Assembly: GCF_010389155.1 (NCBI RefSeq)
Contig: NC_057761.1
Span: forward strand, 52,078,587 to 52,142,586
DNA from: Erigeron canadensis
Taxonomy: Eukaryota; Streptophyta; Magnoliopsida; Asterales; Asteraceae
Length of the DNA stretch: 64,000 nt
Direction of reading: 5' to 3'
Shown piece by piece: positions 45,341 to 56,898 of the stretch (position 1 is its first letter; each line of letters opens with the position of its first letter). Below the pieces are notes generated by a model. It saw only the letters and a program-made list of their open reading frames with translations. It made no database searches and was not told where the DNA came from. A program made the position numbers and the translations under genes.

Positions 45341-46184
45341 GTTTGATGCATTCAGTTTTCCGATTTATTGATTTTGTTGACGGTTGAATTTTCGGTGAGG
45401 TGTCTTGTTTTCCGGCGAACTTTATTTCAGATTTCTTTAACCTAGGGTTTGTGCGGAATCATGTTTTGAACAGTCTGGTGGTGGTTTCATACATTAATTC
45501 GAAGATACAAGTGAGTTATCGGCATTTTAAGTTTTCCGGCGAGGGTTTCACATTTTCCGTCGAGTGTTTTGGTACCATAGATCGATTTAATTGTTGGTCG
45601 AGGTTTGTTCGGAATTCTTTTGTGAGTGTTTTGGTACCATTTTCGTGACTTGGTTCGAAGAATTGAAGGTGTAATCTTGATTTTAAGTTTTCCGGTGAAA
45701 ATTTACCAGTTTCCAGCCGCCGTGTTATGCAAATCACATTTTCAGTTGGTATATAGATTAAAAGAAGACAGATGATGATCGATGATGATATTTTTTTAGT
45801 TGTTATAGATAAACTTATATCTATGATCCATGATGATATGTGTGGTATATATATCTATATGATTGATGATGATCTGTTTGATATATAGATAGATTTTGTT
45901 ATAGTGAAATTGTTAAAAGAAAAAAAGAAATGATCAATGATGATATTATTTTAGTTGTTTAGAGAAGAAGGTTAAGTGGGTCATATGTGGCAAAGCCATA
46001 TTATCAATTTTATATAGTTTATTAAAAAAAATGAAAGAATAAAAACAAAATGACCGACAACTTGAACCTGGACATTATATAAATTGGTTTTTATCCTCAC
46101 AATATGACAGATTTTTGTTTGAATCCTAATAAAGTAAAAGGTGATAAGTTGAGGTAGTTTTTATGTAAAAAGTCCTAAATAATA

Positions 46185-48005
46185 ATTTGGTTTTTTTAAG
46201 TGGGCTTTTTTAGGATTATGGAAGAAACTCAAGGTAGTGAACACAACGTTTTATGGGCCAACAGATGGATTGTCTTCTTAAGTTGGATCTTTTTCATGAC
46301 TACCAGGCTACCATTACGTACCCATTCATTCAACCATTTTATTTCTTTCCAAAATCTATTTTAAGTGGGGTTCTCAATTGTAGTGTGGACGGTCACGGTA
46401 TGCAATTTCCAGATGAGTTCTAGTTGTGACAAAACTGTAACTCTTTTACTGATTGACATCTAGCATTTAAATTCATACAGTTTTGGTTATGTACGTGCTT
46501 TGCCTCTTCAACAAGTATAGTTTATTACCTAATGAGGTTTTGGGTAAAATAAAATCACCATACATCATAAAAAATCATCTTGCATTAATATATAATGGAT
46601 TTTCGTTCATCAATTTTATCATGCTCTAAGGGTTTAATCATGCTCTAAGGGTTTAGATCTTGTCCTAATTGTTTTACTTTAATATATGTTATACAATAAC
46701 CAACCATTAATGAATATGAACAATTTTGATATCTTATCATGTCATTATAAACTTATCCTATTATAAATTTTAAGACTACAAATTATTTAGACTTCTCATA
46801 AATATACTTTGGTGAAATAGATGTCTTCTGTTGACCAATTTCAATCAAACTTTTGGTCGAACTTTTCTAAGAATGACCCGCAATATTCAAAGGATCGGCC
46901 CAACGTCCCAACCCCTTCAATTAATCGATATTATTAAAGTGCGTGTACAAATAGAGGCAGCATCAAATCAAAAAGAAAAAAAAGATGCTTGCAAATCAAA
47001 CTCCTTCACCAAGCAAAATGGTGTCACTTCTCAACATCACTCCCGTCATGATGGTCACAATACCCTTGCATTTCGAAAGCAATAATACATGCCATGACAA
47101 ACCACATGTAATAAAAGATTTCCTTTTCTTCTTTTTTTTTTTTTCACAAACATATAAACGAAACATGACGAGAATAAATTGTAAAATGTGAAACCAAGAT
47201 GAAAAAAACTTATATCAAATTGAAAAGCGACTAATTAGTATAGCAGTCTTATTTTATTTTCATTATTAAGATAATATAGATGATGCATAGTTATTTTTAT
47301 ATCATATTTTTCAATTACCCAACAACATATTAAATATAAGGATGGTCGTCGGTACCATACCGTACTGAACTTGTTGATACCGAAACCGATTATCATTAAA
47401 AATGGGAACAATATACCGTACTGAAATTACGGTATCGCTACGACGCTAGCTACCTGTTTGCTACCAGATTTTTCGATACCTATAATACCTAAGTACTTGT
47501 TTCGTATATTGTCCCTTTAAGATGCATTGAGATACAAATATATATATAAAAAGAGACCAATTTTTCTGTTAAAAAAAAAGACCAATTTTTGAAAGTAGCC
47601 AAGTAAGTTAAACATTTGTATAGAATTAATATTAGTACTGTATAGTGACCTAAAAAAATAGATTATATAAAATATCTATTTTGTGAAAGTAGATTATATT
47701 TTGATGACTTTTACCCTTTAAAAAAAAGGTTGTATAAGGTAAAAAAAAAAAAGGAATACACGTCAGATTGGTTTATTTTGAAAGTTTTTTCTAACAAAGA
47801 AACTTATTAAGATTAGACGGAAACTAAAATTTACGAGTACCAAAACTGCCGATCACTTTTACAAACTGTTAAAAATCACATAACAATTACGGAGTAATAA
47901 TTATCGTATATTACGAGTATGAAAATTACATAAACTATGCTAGTATGCTGGAGATATCAAACAAGGCAAGTTTTATTAGCAAATTTTAAAAGTATTGCTA
48001 CTAGC
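46185..48005. other. Intergenic, no gene seen
   Basis: AT-rich DNA. About 47345-47500 has ATACCGTACTGAA and GGTATCG repeats reminiscent of hAT-derived sequences, without identifiable ends. Frames at 46831-47191 end in poly-Phe and lack domains. Confidence 0.35.
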
Positions 48006-48857
48006 TATGAGCATAGGGTATGGTATTCGGACATGAGGTGGCACACTAGGTGGCATTCGGCGCCGACCCATCTCCCATACCCCTCCATACGTTCGGCGTT
48101 CTTGATTCGTGGTGAGGCATCTGTTTGTCGGGTGTCGGCATCTAGTTTCTTTTGTTTTTTTTTTTCATATTAGCCTCATCATAAGTAAAGAAGATAAATA
48201 GCAAAAAAAATATTTTCTAATTCTTTATAATAAAATCATAATAATAACAATAATATTAATTAATCGTTGGATTGATCAAAGTTCAAAGACTTGCGGGTAC
48301 CATTTATTCAAGATCATTGACGATCTGCAAAATCATGGAGTTCGAACGACTGATCATCAATGTTGACGATGACGGGCTGAACATTAAGCAGAAATTGATA
48401 ACATTTTTTGATGAAAAAGATGACCCTTTTTCAAGAAAAGGTGGTGCAGCCAGCTGGTTGTTAAGTTTATGATGATCTATCAATTTATGCTTTGAATGTC
48501 GAGAGGTAGGTGATGAGTGGTAATAAGAGTAAAATACTAGAATAGTGGAGGTGATGTGTATTGATTTATTGTATAATTAAAGATAATAAATTAAAAAGAG
48601 GCCAAGCATATATGTAGGAATATGAATGGATAATTAACTGTATTCTTTCAATTATAGATGTATTTTTTTTTATTAATAACGTTGTTTTATTAATATATAA
48701 AGTTAGTTAAAAATCTATTTTGTGTGATTTTTTTAAGTATATTAAAATTAAAAAAAATAATGTTCTGCATCCATAACAGTAAAAAACTAATGAAAGATGA
48801 CGTGACAGTGAAGTGGCGTTCTGGATGGTTCTGTATCGAGCGACCATACTTGATGCT
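48006..48857. mobile_element. Candidate TIR element
   Basis: The left GAGCATAGGGTATGGTATTCGGAC and right, reverse-complemented, AGAGCATCAAGTATGGTCGCTCGATAC are imperfect inverts about 850 bp apart. No convincing target duplication was found, and the family is uncertain (Harbinger or hAT MITE). Confidence 0.35.
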
Positions 48858-49005
48858 CTAATAAACCTGGGTTTAACCGGGGTTTTTGAACTAAAACTTT
48901 TAAAAGCCAAAACATTATAAAAAAAAAATAATATATAAATATATATGTAATTTTTGTTATTGACATATTATAACTTGGTTTGGAGATATTAAATTGACTA
49001 ACATA
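48858..49005. other. Degraded Helitron fragment
   Basis: TTGTTATTGACATATTATAACTTGG and nearby text match the bodies of the 9070-9839 element and the 4500-4930 remnant. The left border ATTAG-like terminus is degenerate. Confidence 0.4.
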
Positions 49006-50355
49006 GCACCAATACAAAACTAACTTTTAATCCTTTAATAAATTATACAAGTGACTTTCAATCACCTGATGCATATATTGATTCTTAAACGACCGTTCTA
49101 AAATCTAATCTGTTTTTCAATTCAATGAACCATTGTACGGGTTGCTTGTTATCACACGGGTATGATTCGTCACTTTTCACATGCATAACCACTTCTCTCG
49201 TGTGTATCCTCTGTTGGTCAGCCAACCAGGAGGTACGAACACAAATTTATGAATTTAAAAGGTCAATTCCAAATTTTATTTCAAAAAAGACATCTTTACA
49301 GTCATTTTTATGCCTCGAAGAAATAAGAGCTAATTCGACGACACAAGTTGTTTTGTAAGCTATTCTTTTCGCTTAGAGTAGTATTTTCAGAAAATAAACT
49401 CAAGGGCATATATAAAGAAAAATCAAACTAACTGCTCTGCGATATTCAGTTCAAACAATAAACAATTACTGTATATTATATGCAAATTCTTGTAAAAGAT
49501 AAGTTTTAAAGGAAAAATTATACCATCATCTTACAAAAAGACTTTCTTTGGGATGGGAATAAAACATTTTAAAGGAAAAATTCATCACAAATTTCAGCAA
49601 ACCTAGAGTTGTAACGTAGAGTTGTTATGTAGATAATAATTAATAGTATTAAAATTAAGGATAAAATGTTAACATGTACCAACTTATACACCACAATTAT
49701 TGAGATTTGAGACTATCGGATCTGACTTTACGAACAAACATACAAAATTTCCTTCGTTTCCAAGTTCTTTTTTTATACGCAATCACACTTTGGAAAGTGA
49801 CATCATGTCTGGGTTTTTTTTCTTTTTTTTTTTGGAAAGGTGAGTTTCGCTGGAAACTTCGTGCCGCGATTCGACAACGGGATGTCTAGTATACGTTGTC
49901 TTAACCGAGTCTGCGTTAGAGAGCTCCTTCTAAATAGAAAAGCTTATTTCAATTACCCGATAGGGGGAAACTTCCTACTAATCCGTCCGAAGGCACAACG
50001 ATTAATAGGGGTAAACCCTACCCCTCAGACTTAAACCTGAGTATATCCAAGTCAAACTCTCATAAAGGACTTAATTCCTATGTCTTCCAAGACTTAAACA
50101 TAAGACCTCATAAATTTGTGTTCATACATCCTTGTTGGCTGACCAACAGAGGATACATACGTGAGAAGTGGTTATGCATGTGAAAAGTGACGAATCATAC
50201 CCGTGTGATAACAAGCAACCCGTACAATGGTTCATTGAATTGAAAAACAGATTAAATTTTAGAACGGTTGTTTAAGAGTCAATATATGCAACAGGTGATT
50301 GAAAGACTTGAATAATTTATTAAAGGAAACTTAAAAGTTAGTTTTGTATTGGTGC
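49006..50355. repeat. Long inverted repeat, ~248-bp arms, 855-bp spacer
   Basis: Arm 49006-49252 (starting GCACCAATACAAAACTAAC) and arm 50108-50355 are reverse complements with only scattered differences. The loop contains no gene. If transcribed across, it could form a long hairpin RNA. It could also be two copies of one repeat inserted head to head. Confidence 0.8.
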
Positions 50356-50669
50356 ACAAGAGTTTTGATCATTTGAAAACTAAAATTTTCATGAAAATTA
50401 GAAAACTGTCAAAACACACTGTGATCTGAATTTAACACAATGTGTTTTTAATACGTTTTTCAAAAACACATTGTGTTAAGTTCATATCACAGTGTGTTTG
50501 AGCAATTTTCCGATTTACAACGTTATCAAAAACACACCATGATTTAAACTTAACACAACGTATTTTAGGTTACACAATAAAAACACATTATGTTAAATTT
50601 TGATCACAGTGTGTTTTGGTCAGTTTTCACAAAAAATTTAGTTTTCAAATGAATATTTCACTGGTGCAC
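50352..50669. mobile_element. MITE with two internal hairpins
   Basis: The ends GTGCACAAGAG...TTTGAAAACTAAAATTTT and the matching inverse ...TAGTTTTCAAATGA...CACTGGTGCAC define 318 bp. Inside, AACACACTGTGATC...AACACAATGTGTTTTT pairs with AAAAACACATTGTGTT...ATCACAGTGTGTT, and the second half repeats the same arrangement with more changes. No clear target duplication. Non-coding. Confidence 0.6.
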
Positions 50670-50696
50670 ATATAACGATAATTATTACTCCTTAAT

Positions 50697-51968
50697 TGTT
50701 ATATGTCATCCTCAAGGCTTGGACATGCATATCACACGGCTTGAACCTGCTAAAATTGCAAAAAAGTTGAAAATTTTTTATGTCAATTACAGATTAACCA
50801 AAACATAAAAAAGAAACATCATCAAACAAAAGCCGAACCACGTATCGGTTCTAACTTCGTGATATTTTTGTTGAAAACCCATACAAGTTCCAGGGGAAAA
50901 AACAAAGAACCACAGTTGAGTCCCAATGCTACTTGTAAATTTGGTGATGACAAATCTGATATATAAACACTTAGTAATCTTTTGGTTCTTGTAATCTGAT
51001 CTGGGTCAGACTAAGATGAAACAGCTTGCGATCTGTAACTGACTCAGACCATGCTTCATATATTGTAATTGTTTATCTTATGGAAGCAAGTGTTGTTCAA
51101 GCTGCATCAAATGGTTATAGCATTCAATCCAAATCAAAGAGGAGGATTGAAGATAGAAGATCAAGTTGTTGGTGGAAGACAACTTGGGATTAGTAGTCAG
51201 CTTGTAAACACTTAGACAGATTTGCTCTTGACAAACGAGCAATCTGTGTCTAAACAATCAGTGAAGATTACAGCCTGGATTTATTGATAAGGACGTATGA
51301 CGTGACTAGGAAGGTTCCTAGAATCTGGGTTGGTGGTTTATTTACACATGCATGTCCATACTCTCATTGGACGATCAAAATGACGTGCTGCAGGTTTTGG
51401 GGACCACAAGTACAATGAAGGCACGTTCCAATATTCCCTGATCATCCAACAGAAGAACAATACGTGGCTTATTTGGACACCAAGAGAAACTGAAGCTTTC
51501 GCCTATAAAAGCTACAATCCTTGAAGGCATATGTAGGCATTCCTTTGAATCATTTTCACAAAAAGTTCTCTTTGCTCTTATACACAGCCTTGTCTGTGAG
51601 AAGTCAGCTTGGGCTGCTTCTCTTGAGAAAGAACTTGTTTGATTGTTGTTTGTCAATTCATAGGGTTGTTTAGATATTGTAGGTTATCTTGTTTCCGCAA
51701 CAACCCTGTAATTCTTTGTATAGATTATTTCTTAATAAAGGATTACATTTGAAAAACGCAATCTGTGCCTAAGAATGTTTATTTTCTACTTTACTGTTTT
51801 ATTGATTCTTATAACTCACATTGTTTAATATACTTATTGGATCAATTAAAACCCTTTTTTAAAAGAAAGTATAGGAAAAACGAAACAGTTGTATTCACCC
51901 CCCCCCCCCTCTACAACTACTTGTGTACATTATACCTTGGTATCTTGTTACACCTCTGGGACATAACA
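50697..51968 (+). repeat. Proposed 5' LTR of the SIRE-type element
   Basis: It starts TGTTATATGTCATCC and ends CTGGGACATAACA, an imperfect inverted end pair. TATAAAAGC (about 51504) looks like the promoter, and AATAAAGG (about 51734) a polyadenylation signal. A C12 run lies at 51898-51909. The end is fixed by the primer site two bases on; the start is less certain because the partner LTR is missing. Confidence 0.55.
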
Positions 51969-51970
51969 AG

Positions 51971-51982
51971 TGGTATAAGAGC
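51971..51982 (+). promoter_or_regulatory. Primer binding site (tRNA-Met-like)
   Basis: TGGTATAAGAGC matches the copia consensus TGGTATCAGAGC at 11 of 12 bases, directly after the LTR. Confidence 0.75.
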
Positions 51983-52038
51983 AGGGGTTAAGATTTAACT
52001 TGACTTGATCCTTGCTTATTTTCCTTTTGTAGAGCATA

Positions 52039-53781
52039 ATGTCATCGTATGTTGATAATGGTTCTTCTACCCGACCACCTATGTTTGATAAAGATGATTT
52101 CAGTGGGTGGAAAGGTCGTATGTCTTTGTTCCTTGAATCCATTGACAAGAATATGCCTGACATCCTTGTGGATGGTCCTTATGTTCCTACATCGACTGTT
52201 GTGATTGATGCTGTGGTCAGGGAAGGTCACCCAACCATTCCTGCCACAGTCAAATCCATTGTTAAGGACAAGGCAGATTGGGGAGATGAGGATAGGAGAT
52301 TGGCCAACTTGGATGTGAAGGCACGTAACTTCATTGTCCAAGCTGTGCCTAAAGACATTTACCATTCAATTAAAATATGTTCGACAGCAAAGAAAATATG
52401 GGGTACATTGACTGTCATGTTTGAGGGTTGCTCTACTTCCATGGAATCTACCATTACTACTCTCACTAGGAGGTATGAGAGATTTTTCTCATTGAGAAAT
52501 GAATCCTTGACTGACACTCATACCCGCTTTAATGCTTTAGTGAATGATTTAGCTGCTGTTGGAATTACTAAGAAAAATGATGTGTTGAAAAGTAAATTTC
52601 TTGATTCATTACCACCTAAATGGAATAATTATATCTCTTCTGTGAAACTAAGTTCTGTGTATCAAGATCTTGATCTCCCTGGACTTTTTGGTTTACTTCA
52701 TAATCAAGAATGTTCAGAAGCTGAGAAACTAATTGCTATGGGTGATTCGTATAGTCAGCCTGCTAGTGCACTTGTTGCATCTATGACTGAACACCCTAGT
52801 TCAATTTCTAATGAGATCATTCCATGCATCAATGAATCTGTTCCTGTGATTTCTAACACAAATTTTGTTTGTTCTGAATCTGATGTTGATGAATCTGATG
52901 GTGAGGACTTAGCCAATGAGGTGGCTTTGTTAGCTGAAAGGATAAGAAGGAGATCATTTAATAAATTCAAAGGAAAAGGTAGAAGTGGGCAAGCTGATAA
53001 GACCAAGAAGCCATTTGACGTGTCCAAGGTCACTTGCTACAAGTGTGGTAAGCCTGGACACATGGCTGGTGATTGTAGATCCAAAGAGTCTTCTCAAGCT
53101 GTGCCATCCAAAGGTGGAAGAAATGAAAAATACTCAAAGCTCAAGACCAAATACAAGGCCTTGAAAGCACAAGTGGCTGAGCTGAGTAAGAAAGTTGAAA
53201 AAGATGAGAAGAGTCTGATAGCCAAAGACTGGGCTGAGAGTGCCACTTCCTTTGATGATGAGAAGTTTAAGGATGCCAAGTGCTTTATGGCTAAAGAAAA
53301 GTTTGCTGAGGATCTTGTCAAGATTCAACAGCAATCTGAGTCAGCTCACAAGGCATCTTCAAGTCAGACTGCTCCACTTGAGGTAAATATCTTTTCTAAT
53401 CTGTGTGACAATGAAAAACTGTCAAGGCTAAATAGACTTGGTGATGAGGTTCTCTTGCAAAAACACTTTAATCAAGAACTTAAAAAGGAAATTTCAATTT
53501 TAAAACATAAAGTAAGCTCAAAGAATTTCACCATTGAAAAACTTGAATCTGAAGTAAAAGCTCAAAAGCAATTAAATGCTATTTTGGTCACTGAAGCTAA
53601 AACTTCAGAAGAAAAGTTTTTGAAAATCAAGCATATAACTGAATCATGGTGCACTGGTTCCAAAAGAGCTGCAAAATGTGTTAATGTGCAAGTTCCTCAT
53701 CAAGTTCAAGCTATTTTTGATGGTGACTATGATAGAGCAATTGCTATCAGTGAAGTCTGTGCCATGGAACCTTGTTATTAG
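52039..53781 (+). CDS. Copia gag, 580 aa
   Basis: The first 100 residues contain FDKDDFSGWKGRMSLFLES, the usual copia gag start. Residues about 100-235 form the retrotransposon gag core (AKKIWGTLTVMFEG, LTRRYERFFSLRNESL, FLDSLPPKWNNYIS). A CCHC zinc knuckle, CYKCGKPGHMAGDC, lies at 333-346. The C-terminal third is Lys/Glu-rich with a long predicted coiled coil (about 365-540). It ends at a TAG at 53779-53781, but the same frame stays open afterwards to 54324, so the TAG may be a simple nonsense mutation or a gag/pol boundary. The longest intact frame of the window. Confidence 0.88.
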   Translation: MSSYVDNGSSTRPPMFDKDDFSGWKGRMSLFLESIDKNMPDILVDGPYVPTSTVVIDAVVREGHPTIPATVKSIVKDKADWGDEDRRLANLDVKARNFIVQAVPKDIYHSIKICSTAKKIWGTLTVMFEGCSTSMESTITTLTRRYERFFSLRNESLTDTHTRFNALVNDLAAVGITKKNDVLKSKFLDSLPPKWNNYISSVKLSSVYQDLDLPGLFGLLHNQECSEAEKLIAMGDSYSQPASALVASMTEHPSSISNEIIPCINESVPVISNTNFVCSESDVDESDGEDLANEVALLAERIRRRSFNKFKGKGRSGQADKTKKPFDVSKVTCYKCGKPGHMAGDCRSKESSQAVPSKGGRNEKYSKLKTKYKALKAQVAELSKKVEKDEKSLIAKDWAESATSFDDEKFKDAKCFMAKEKFAEDLVKIQQQSESAHKASSSQTAPLEVNIFSNLCDNEKLSRLNRLGDEVLLQKHFNQELKKEISILKHKVSSKNFTIEKLESEVKAQKQLNAILVTEAKTSEEKFLKIKHITESWCTGSKRAAKCVNVQVPHQVQAIFDGDYDRAIAISEVCAMEPCY

Positions 53782-54516
53782 CCTCCTTCACCACCCAAAG
53801 TCCAAACCAAAGGAAAGAACTCTAAACCAATTATATTGGTTCAGAAGTCTGGTATTGGGTTTAATGATCCTGAGAAAGTTGCTCAAACCATTGCTGAAGC
53901 TGTGTCTAAATCTGATAGGGTAATTGAATTAAAACCCGAGGAAACTCTTGATTTATCAAAACTATCAATTACCCAATCTGTGTCAAATTCAAAATTTAAG
54001 TCAAACAATGGTGAATCAAAAAGAAATAAAAGGAAGATTAGAGATCATGTTGTTCCAAGAGAAAAGAGCAAAATTTTGAAGAATAAGAAGTCTGTTTCAA
54101 ATGGAAATGTTTTACCAACCGAATATGTGTCTAATCCAAACCACCTCAAATCTGACTCTGACAAAATAATTTCTAAATATGTTGAGTCCAGAAAAGGTAA
54201 GATTTCTAATGACACTAATTTACTTACAAGTGTGTCTGATTCAAATATTATTGATCAGAGTAAATTAAGGTATGAATGTAAGAAATCTGGAATAGGCAAA
54301 GGTTTTGTTAAGAGGAAACTCTAAATGTTGCAAGAAAGAATTTCAAATCTGGCAAGGGTCAGCTTAAGCAATAATGGGTTTCTAAATGTGATAAGAATAT
54401 TGGTTCTGTTTCCCAATCTGAGTCAGACCCTGTGGTCAGCTCTGGTGAACCCATCCTTGGATCGGTTCCCAAAATGAACTAATATCTTATTGAAAATGCA
54501 GGGCTATCACGATGCA
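53782..54516 (+). pseudogene. Post-gag linker of the copia polyprotein, interrupted
   Basis: In the gag frame from PPSPPKVQTKGKNSKP to a stop at 54322-54324, then a 1-base frame change and another stop lead into sequence corresponding to the pre-protease linker (WVSKCDKNIGSVSQSESDP, YLIENAGLSRCT). Lys/Ser-rich. Coding similarity ends where the solo LTR begins and resumes immediately after it. Confidence 0.65.
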
Positions 54517-54521
54517 CATAC

Positions 54522-55815
54522 TGTAACACCCCGACAGCGGCGGAAAACTCGGGATGTAAGATAAAGCACACGCGCACATGGATGTTACATAGGAATACTA
54601 AATGATTGCTTAGGATAAACATAAATAGTCAATTTCATAACCCAACAAGCATAGTAGTAGTTATTACACACACAAGTTCAACAAAGATGATCAAATCAAG
54701 TACGAAAAGTTCCCACGCAGGGGATACGATTGGGCATATTGCCACCCAACATAAAGTACAAGCATGCAAACTCCAACCCTAAATCCTGAAGTCTGCTAAT
54801 AGTCCCATGCTACCACTCCTAGCCACGATTAGCCTGATTACCTGAAAGGAATACTTAAAAGAGTCAACACAAAGGTTGGTGAGTTCGTAGGTTTGAGTAT
54901 AAACAAGTAGTATAAAAGCATTTTATACCGCCAATAGATCTCAAGTATTAAGTCGTATGTAGTGGCTAGTGACCAACTTGCACATAAGTAAGCGAGCACA
55001 CACAATCCTCGATAGGACCGGCTAATAGTATCAATAGAGCACACACAATCCTCAATAGGACCGGCTAATAGTATCAATAGAGCACACACAATCCTCAATA
55101 GGACCGGCTAATAGTATCAATAGAGCACACACAATCCTCAATAGGACGGCTAATATGTAACAAGTAGTCAAATAGCCAAAGAGTAGTAAAGTAGTTACGG
55201 CATGTATAAAAGCATGAGTAGTATCCTTTCACCCCGAAATAAGTAAAGAAAAAAGGGGCTACGAAGACTCACAGTGATCTGCTACAAGCGTAGTTCTACA
55301 AGCACAGGGTATAAGCACAGATATAGTAAAATATATCTACTCGAATCCAAGTATGTCTTGATGTCAACCTGAAAATCGATACTAGAAATATGTTTTGATT
55401 ATCACAAGGAAGCTAAAAATGCAAGAAATCTTGGTTTAACAACTCAAAATCAAATGATGAATTTTTGTGGGTAAAGATGGTGAATGTATGTGTGTGTTTT
55501 TAGAGAGAGAGAGAGAGAGGTGAGATGGGGGGGGGGGGAATGGTGAAGAAGTAGAAAATGGGGTTTTCTAACCCTTTTATAGTTTTCCCTTAATTAATGA
55601 TTCTAATAATTGTAGGATCTAAATGAAACATTTTCAGACTAGAATTTCTTGAATACAATCGCTTACGTCTTGAAACCTAACATTCTTATCACAATAGACC
55701 ATAGACGCGTCTTATAATTTAAGATTTAAGAGTGAATAGATCTTCATGTGAGCACATATTCGAAACTAGAACATATCATGGATTTATTTAAATTATTTCT
55801 AAGGCGGTTGTTACA
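54522..55815. mobile_element. Solo LTR-like insertion, TSD CATAC
   Basis: 1294 bp with ends TGTAACACCCCGACAGC and GGCGGTTGTTACA, flanked by perfect CATAC copies (54517-54521, 55816-55820). It has no coding region and no second LTR, so a solo LTR is the best reading. It contains a 43-bp tandem repeat, an (AG)n and a G12 run (55527-55538). It splits the copia polyprotein just before the protease active site. Confidence 0.8.
54994..55160. repeat. Four tandem 43-bp units
   Basis: Units start at 54994, 55037, 55080 and 55123, each GAGCACACACAATCCTC(G/A)ATAGG followed by ACCGGCTAATAGTATCAATA; the last lacks a C. There are no variable spacers, so this is a minisatellite. Confidence 0.92.
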
Positions 55816-55820
55816 CATAC

Positions 55821-56898
55821 CTGGCACTTGGACAGTGGGTGTTCCAAGCATATGACCGGATGTAAGTCCCTGCTATGTAGCTTTAGGACAAGTGCTGGTC
55901 CTAGTGTTACATTTGGAGATGATTCCCAAGGAAGAACTGAAGGATTTGGCATTTTGTCAAATGGTCCCCTTACTTTTAGAAGAGTGTCTTTTGTAAATGG
56001 CTTGAAGCACAATCTGATAAGTGTGAGTCAATTGTGTGATGCTGGCTATGAAGTAAGATTCTGAGCTGATAAGGGCATTGTTCTGGATTTGGAAGGTAAT
56101 GTGGTGTTAATTGCTGAGAGAGATGATTCCTTATATTCTTTTGATATGAGAAGTGCAACTGTGACAAGAGAAGTATGTTTCATGTCAAATAATCAAGATG
56201 AGTTGAATTGGTTGTGGCATAAGAGGTTGTCTCATATGAATTTCAAAGACATCAACAAGCTGTGTAAGAAAGATTTGGTGTCTGGTCTGCCAATGATAAA
56301 ATATGAGAAGGACAAGTTGTGTGGTCCTTGTGAAAAGGGTAAGCAACGCAAAGCTTCCTTTAAGTCAAAAACATGTTCAACCATTGACAGTTGTTTAGAT
56401 TTGCTGCACATGGATCTGTTTAGACCAATAAGTACTCCTTCATTTAATGGAATAAGGTATACTTTGGTCATTGTTGATGAATATTCAAGATATACATGGG
56501 TTTTCTTTTTGAAGCATAAGAGTGATGCAGCTGATAGTATTATTCATTTCATCAAGCAAGCTGAAATACTATACAAAAGGTCTGTTAGGCAGTTGAGGAG
56601 TGACAATGGCACTGAATTCAAGAATGTCACTCTCAACTCATTCTGCAGTGAGAAAGGTATTTCACAAGTGTACTCAGCAGCAAGAACTCCCCAACAAAAT
56701 GGAGTTGCAGAAAGAAGAAACAGAACCCTGATTGAAGCTGCCAGATCCATGATGGCACAAAACAATGTCAAGTCTCATTTTTGGGCTGAAGCTATTCACA
56801 CAGCCTGCTTCACTCAAAACAGATCTCTTATTGTGAAAAGACACCAGAAAACTGCATATGAACTTCTCAGGGGGAGAAAACTAGAACTGGTTTCCTAA
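55821..56898 (+). pseudogene. Copia protease and integrase, one stop inside
   Basis: It opens TWHLDSGCSKHMTG, holding the protease DSG triad, and runs to a TGA at 56062-56064 that interrupts the same frame. GAG-pre-integrase follows with WHKRLSHMNF and CGPCEKGKQ (HHCC zinc site). The integrase core has LLHMDLF, VDEYSRYTWVFF, RSDNGTEF and RRNRTLIEAARSMM, so D, D and E are present. The frame ends at 56896-56898 where relatives continue (ELLRGRK...). One codon change and a frameshift separate it from the RT region. Confidence 0.85.

Larger units (their letters stand above)
41848..46175. mobile_element. MULE-like element containing a Helitron and a hAT
   Basis: Ends GGGCTTTTAGTTTAAAAAGT and, from the right, GGACTTTTTACATAAAAACT continue into CTACCTCAACTT(G/A)TCAC and TTTTACTTTATT, so the inverted repeats extend about 60 bp or more. 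Flanking 9-mers TTAATAATA (41839-41847) and TAAATAATA (46176-46184) match at 8 of 9. Inside are a Helitron (42081-43641) and a hAT (43957-45340), leaving about 1.4 kb of original sequence without a transposase. GTTTTCCGG(C/T)GA occurs three times between 45408 and 45700. Confidence 0.7.

Noticed and set aside
54994..55160. CRISPR-like regular repeats
   Set aside because: The 43-bp units are directly tandem without unique spacers, and the genome is a plant; this is a minisatellite.
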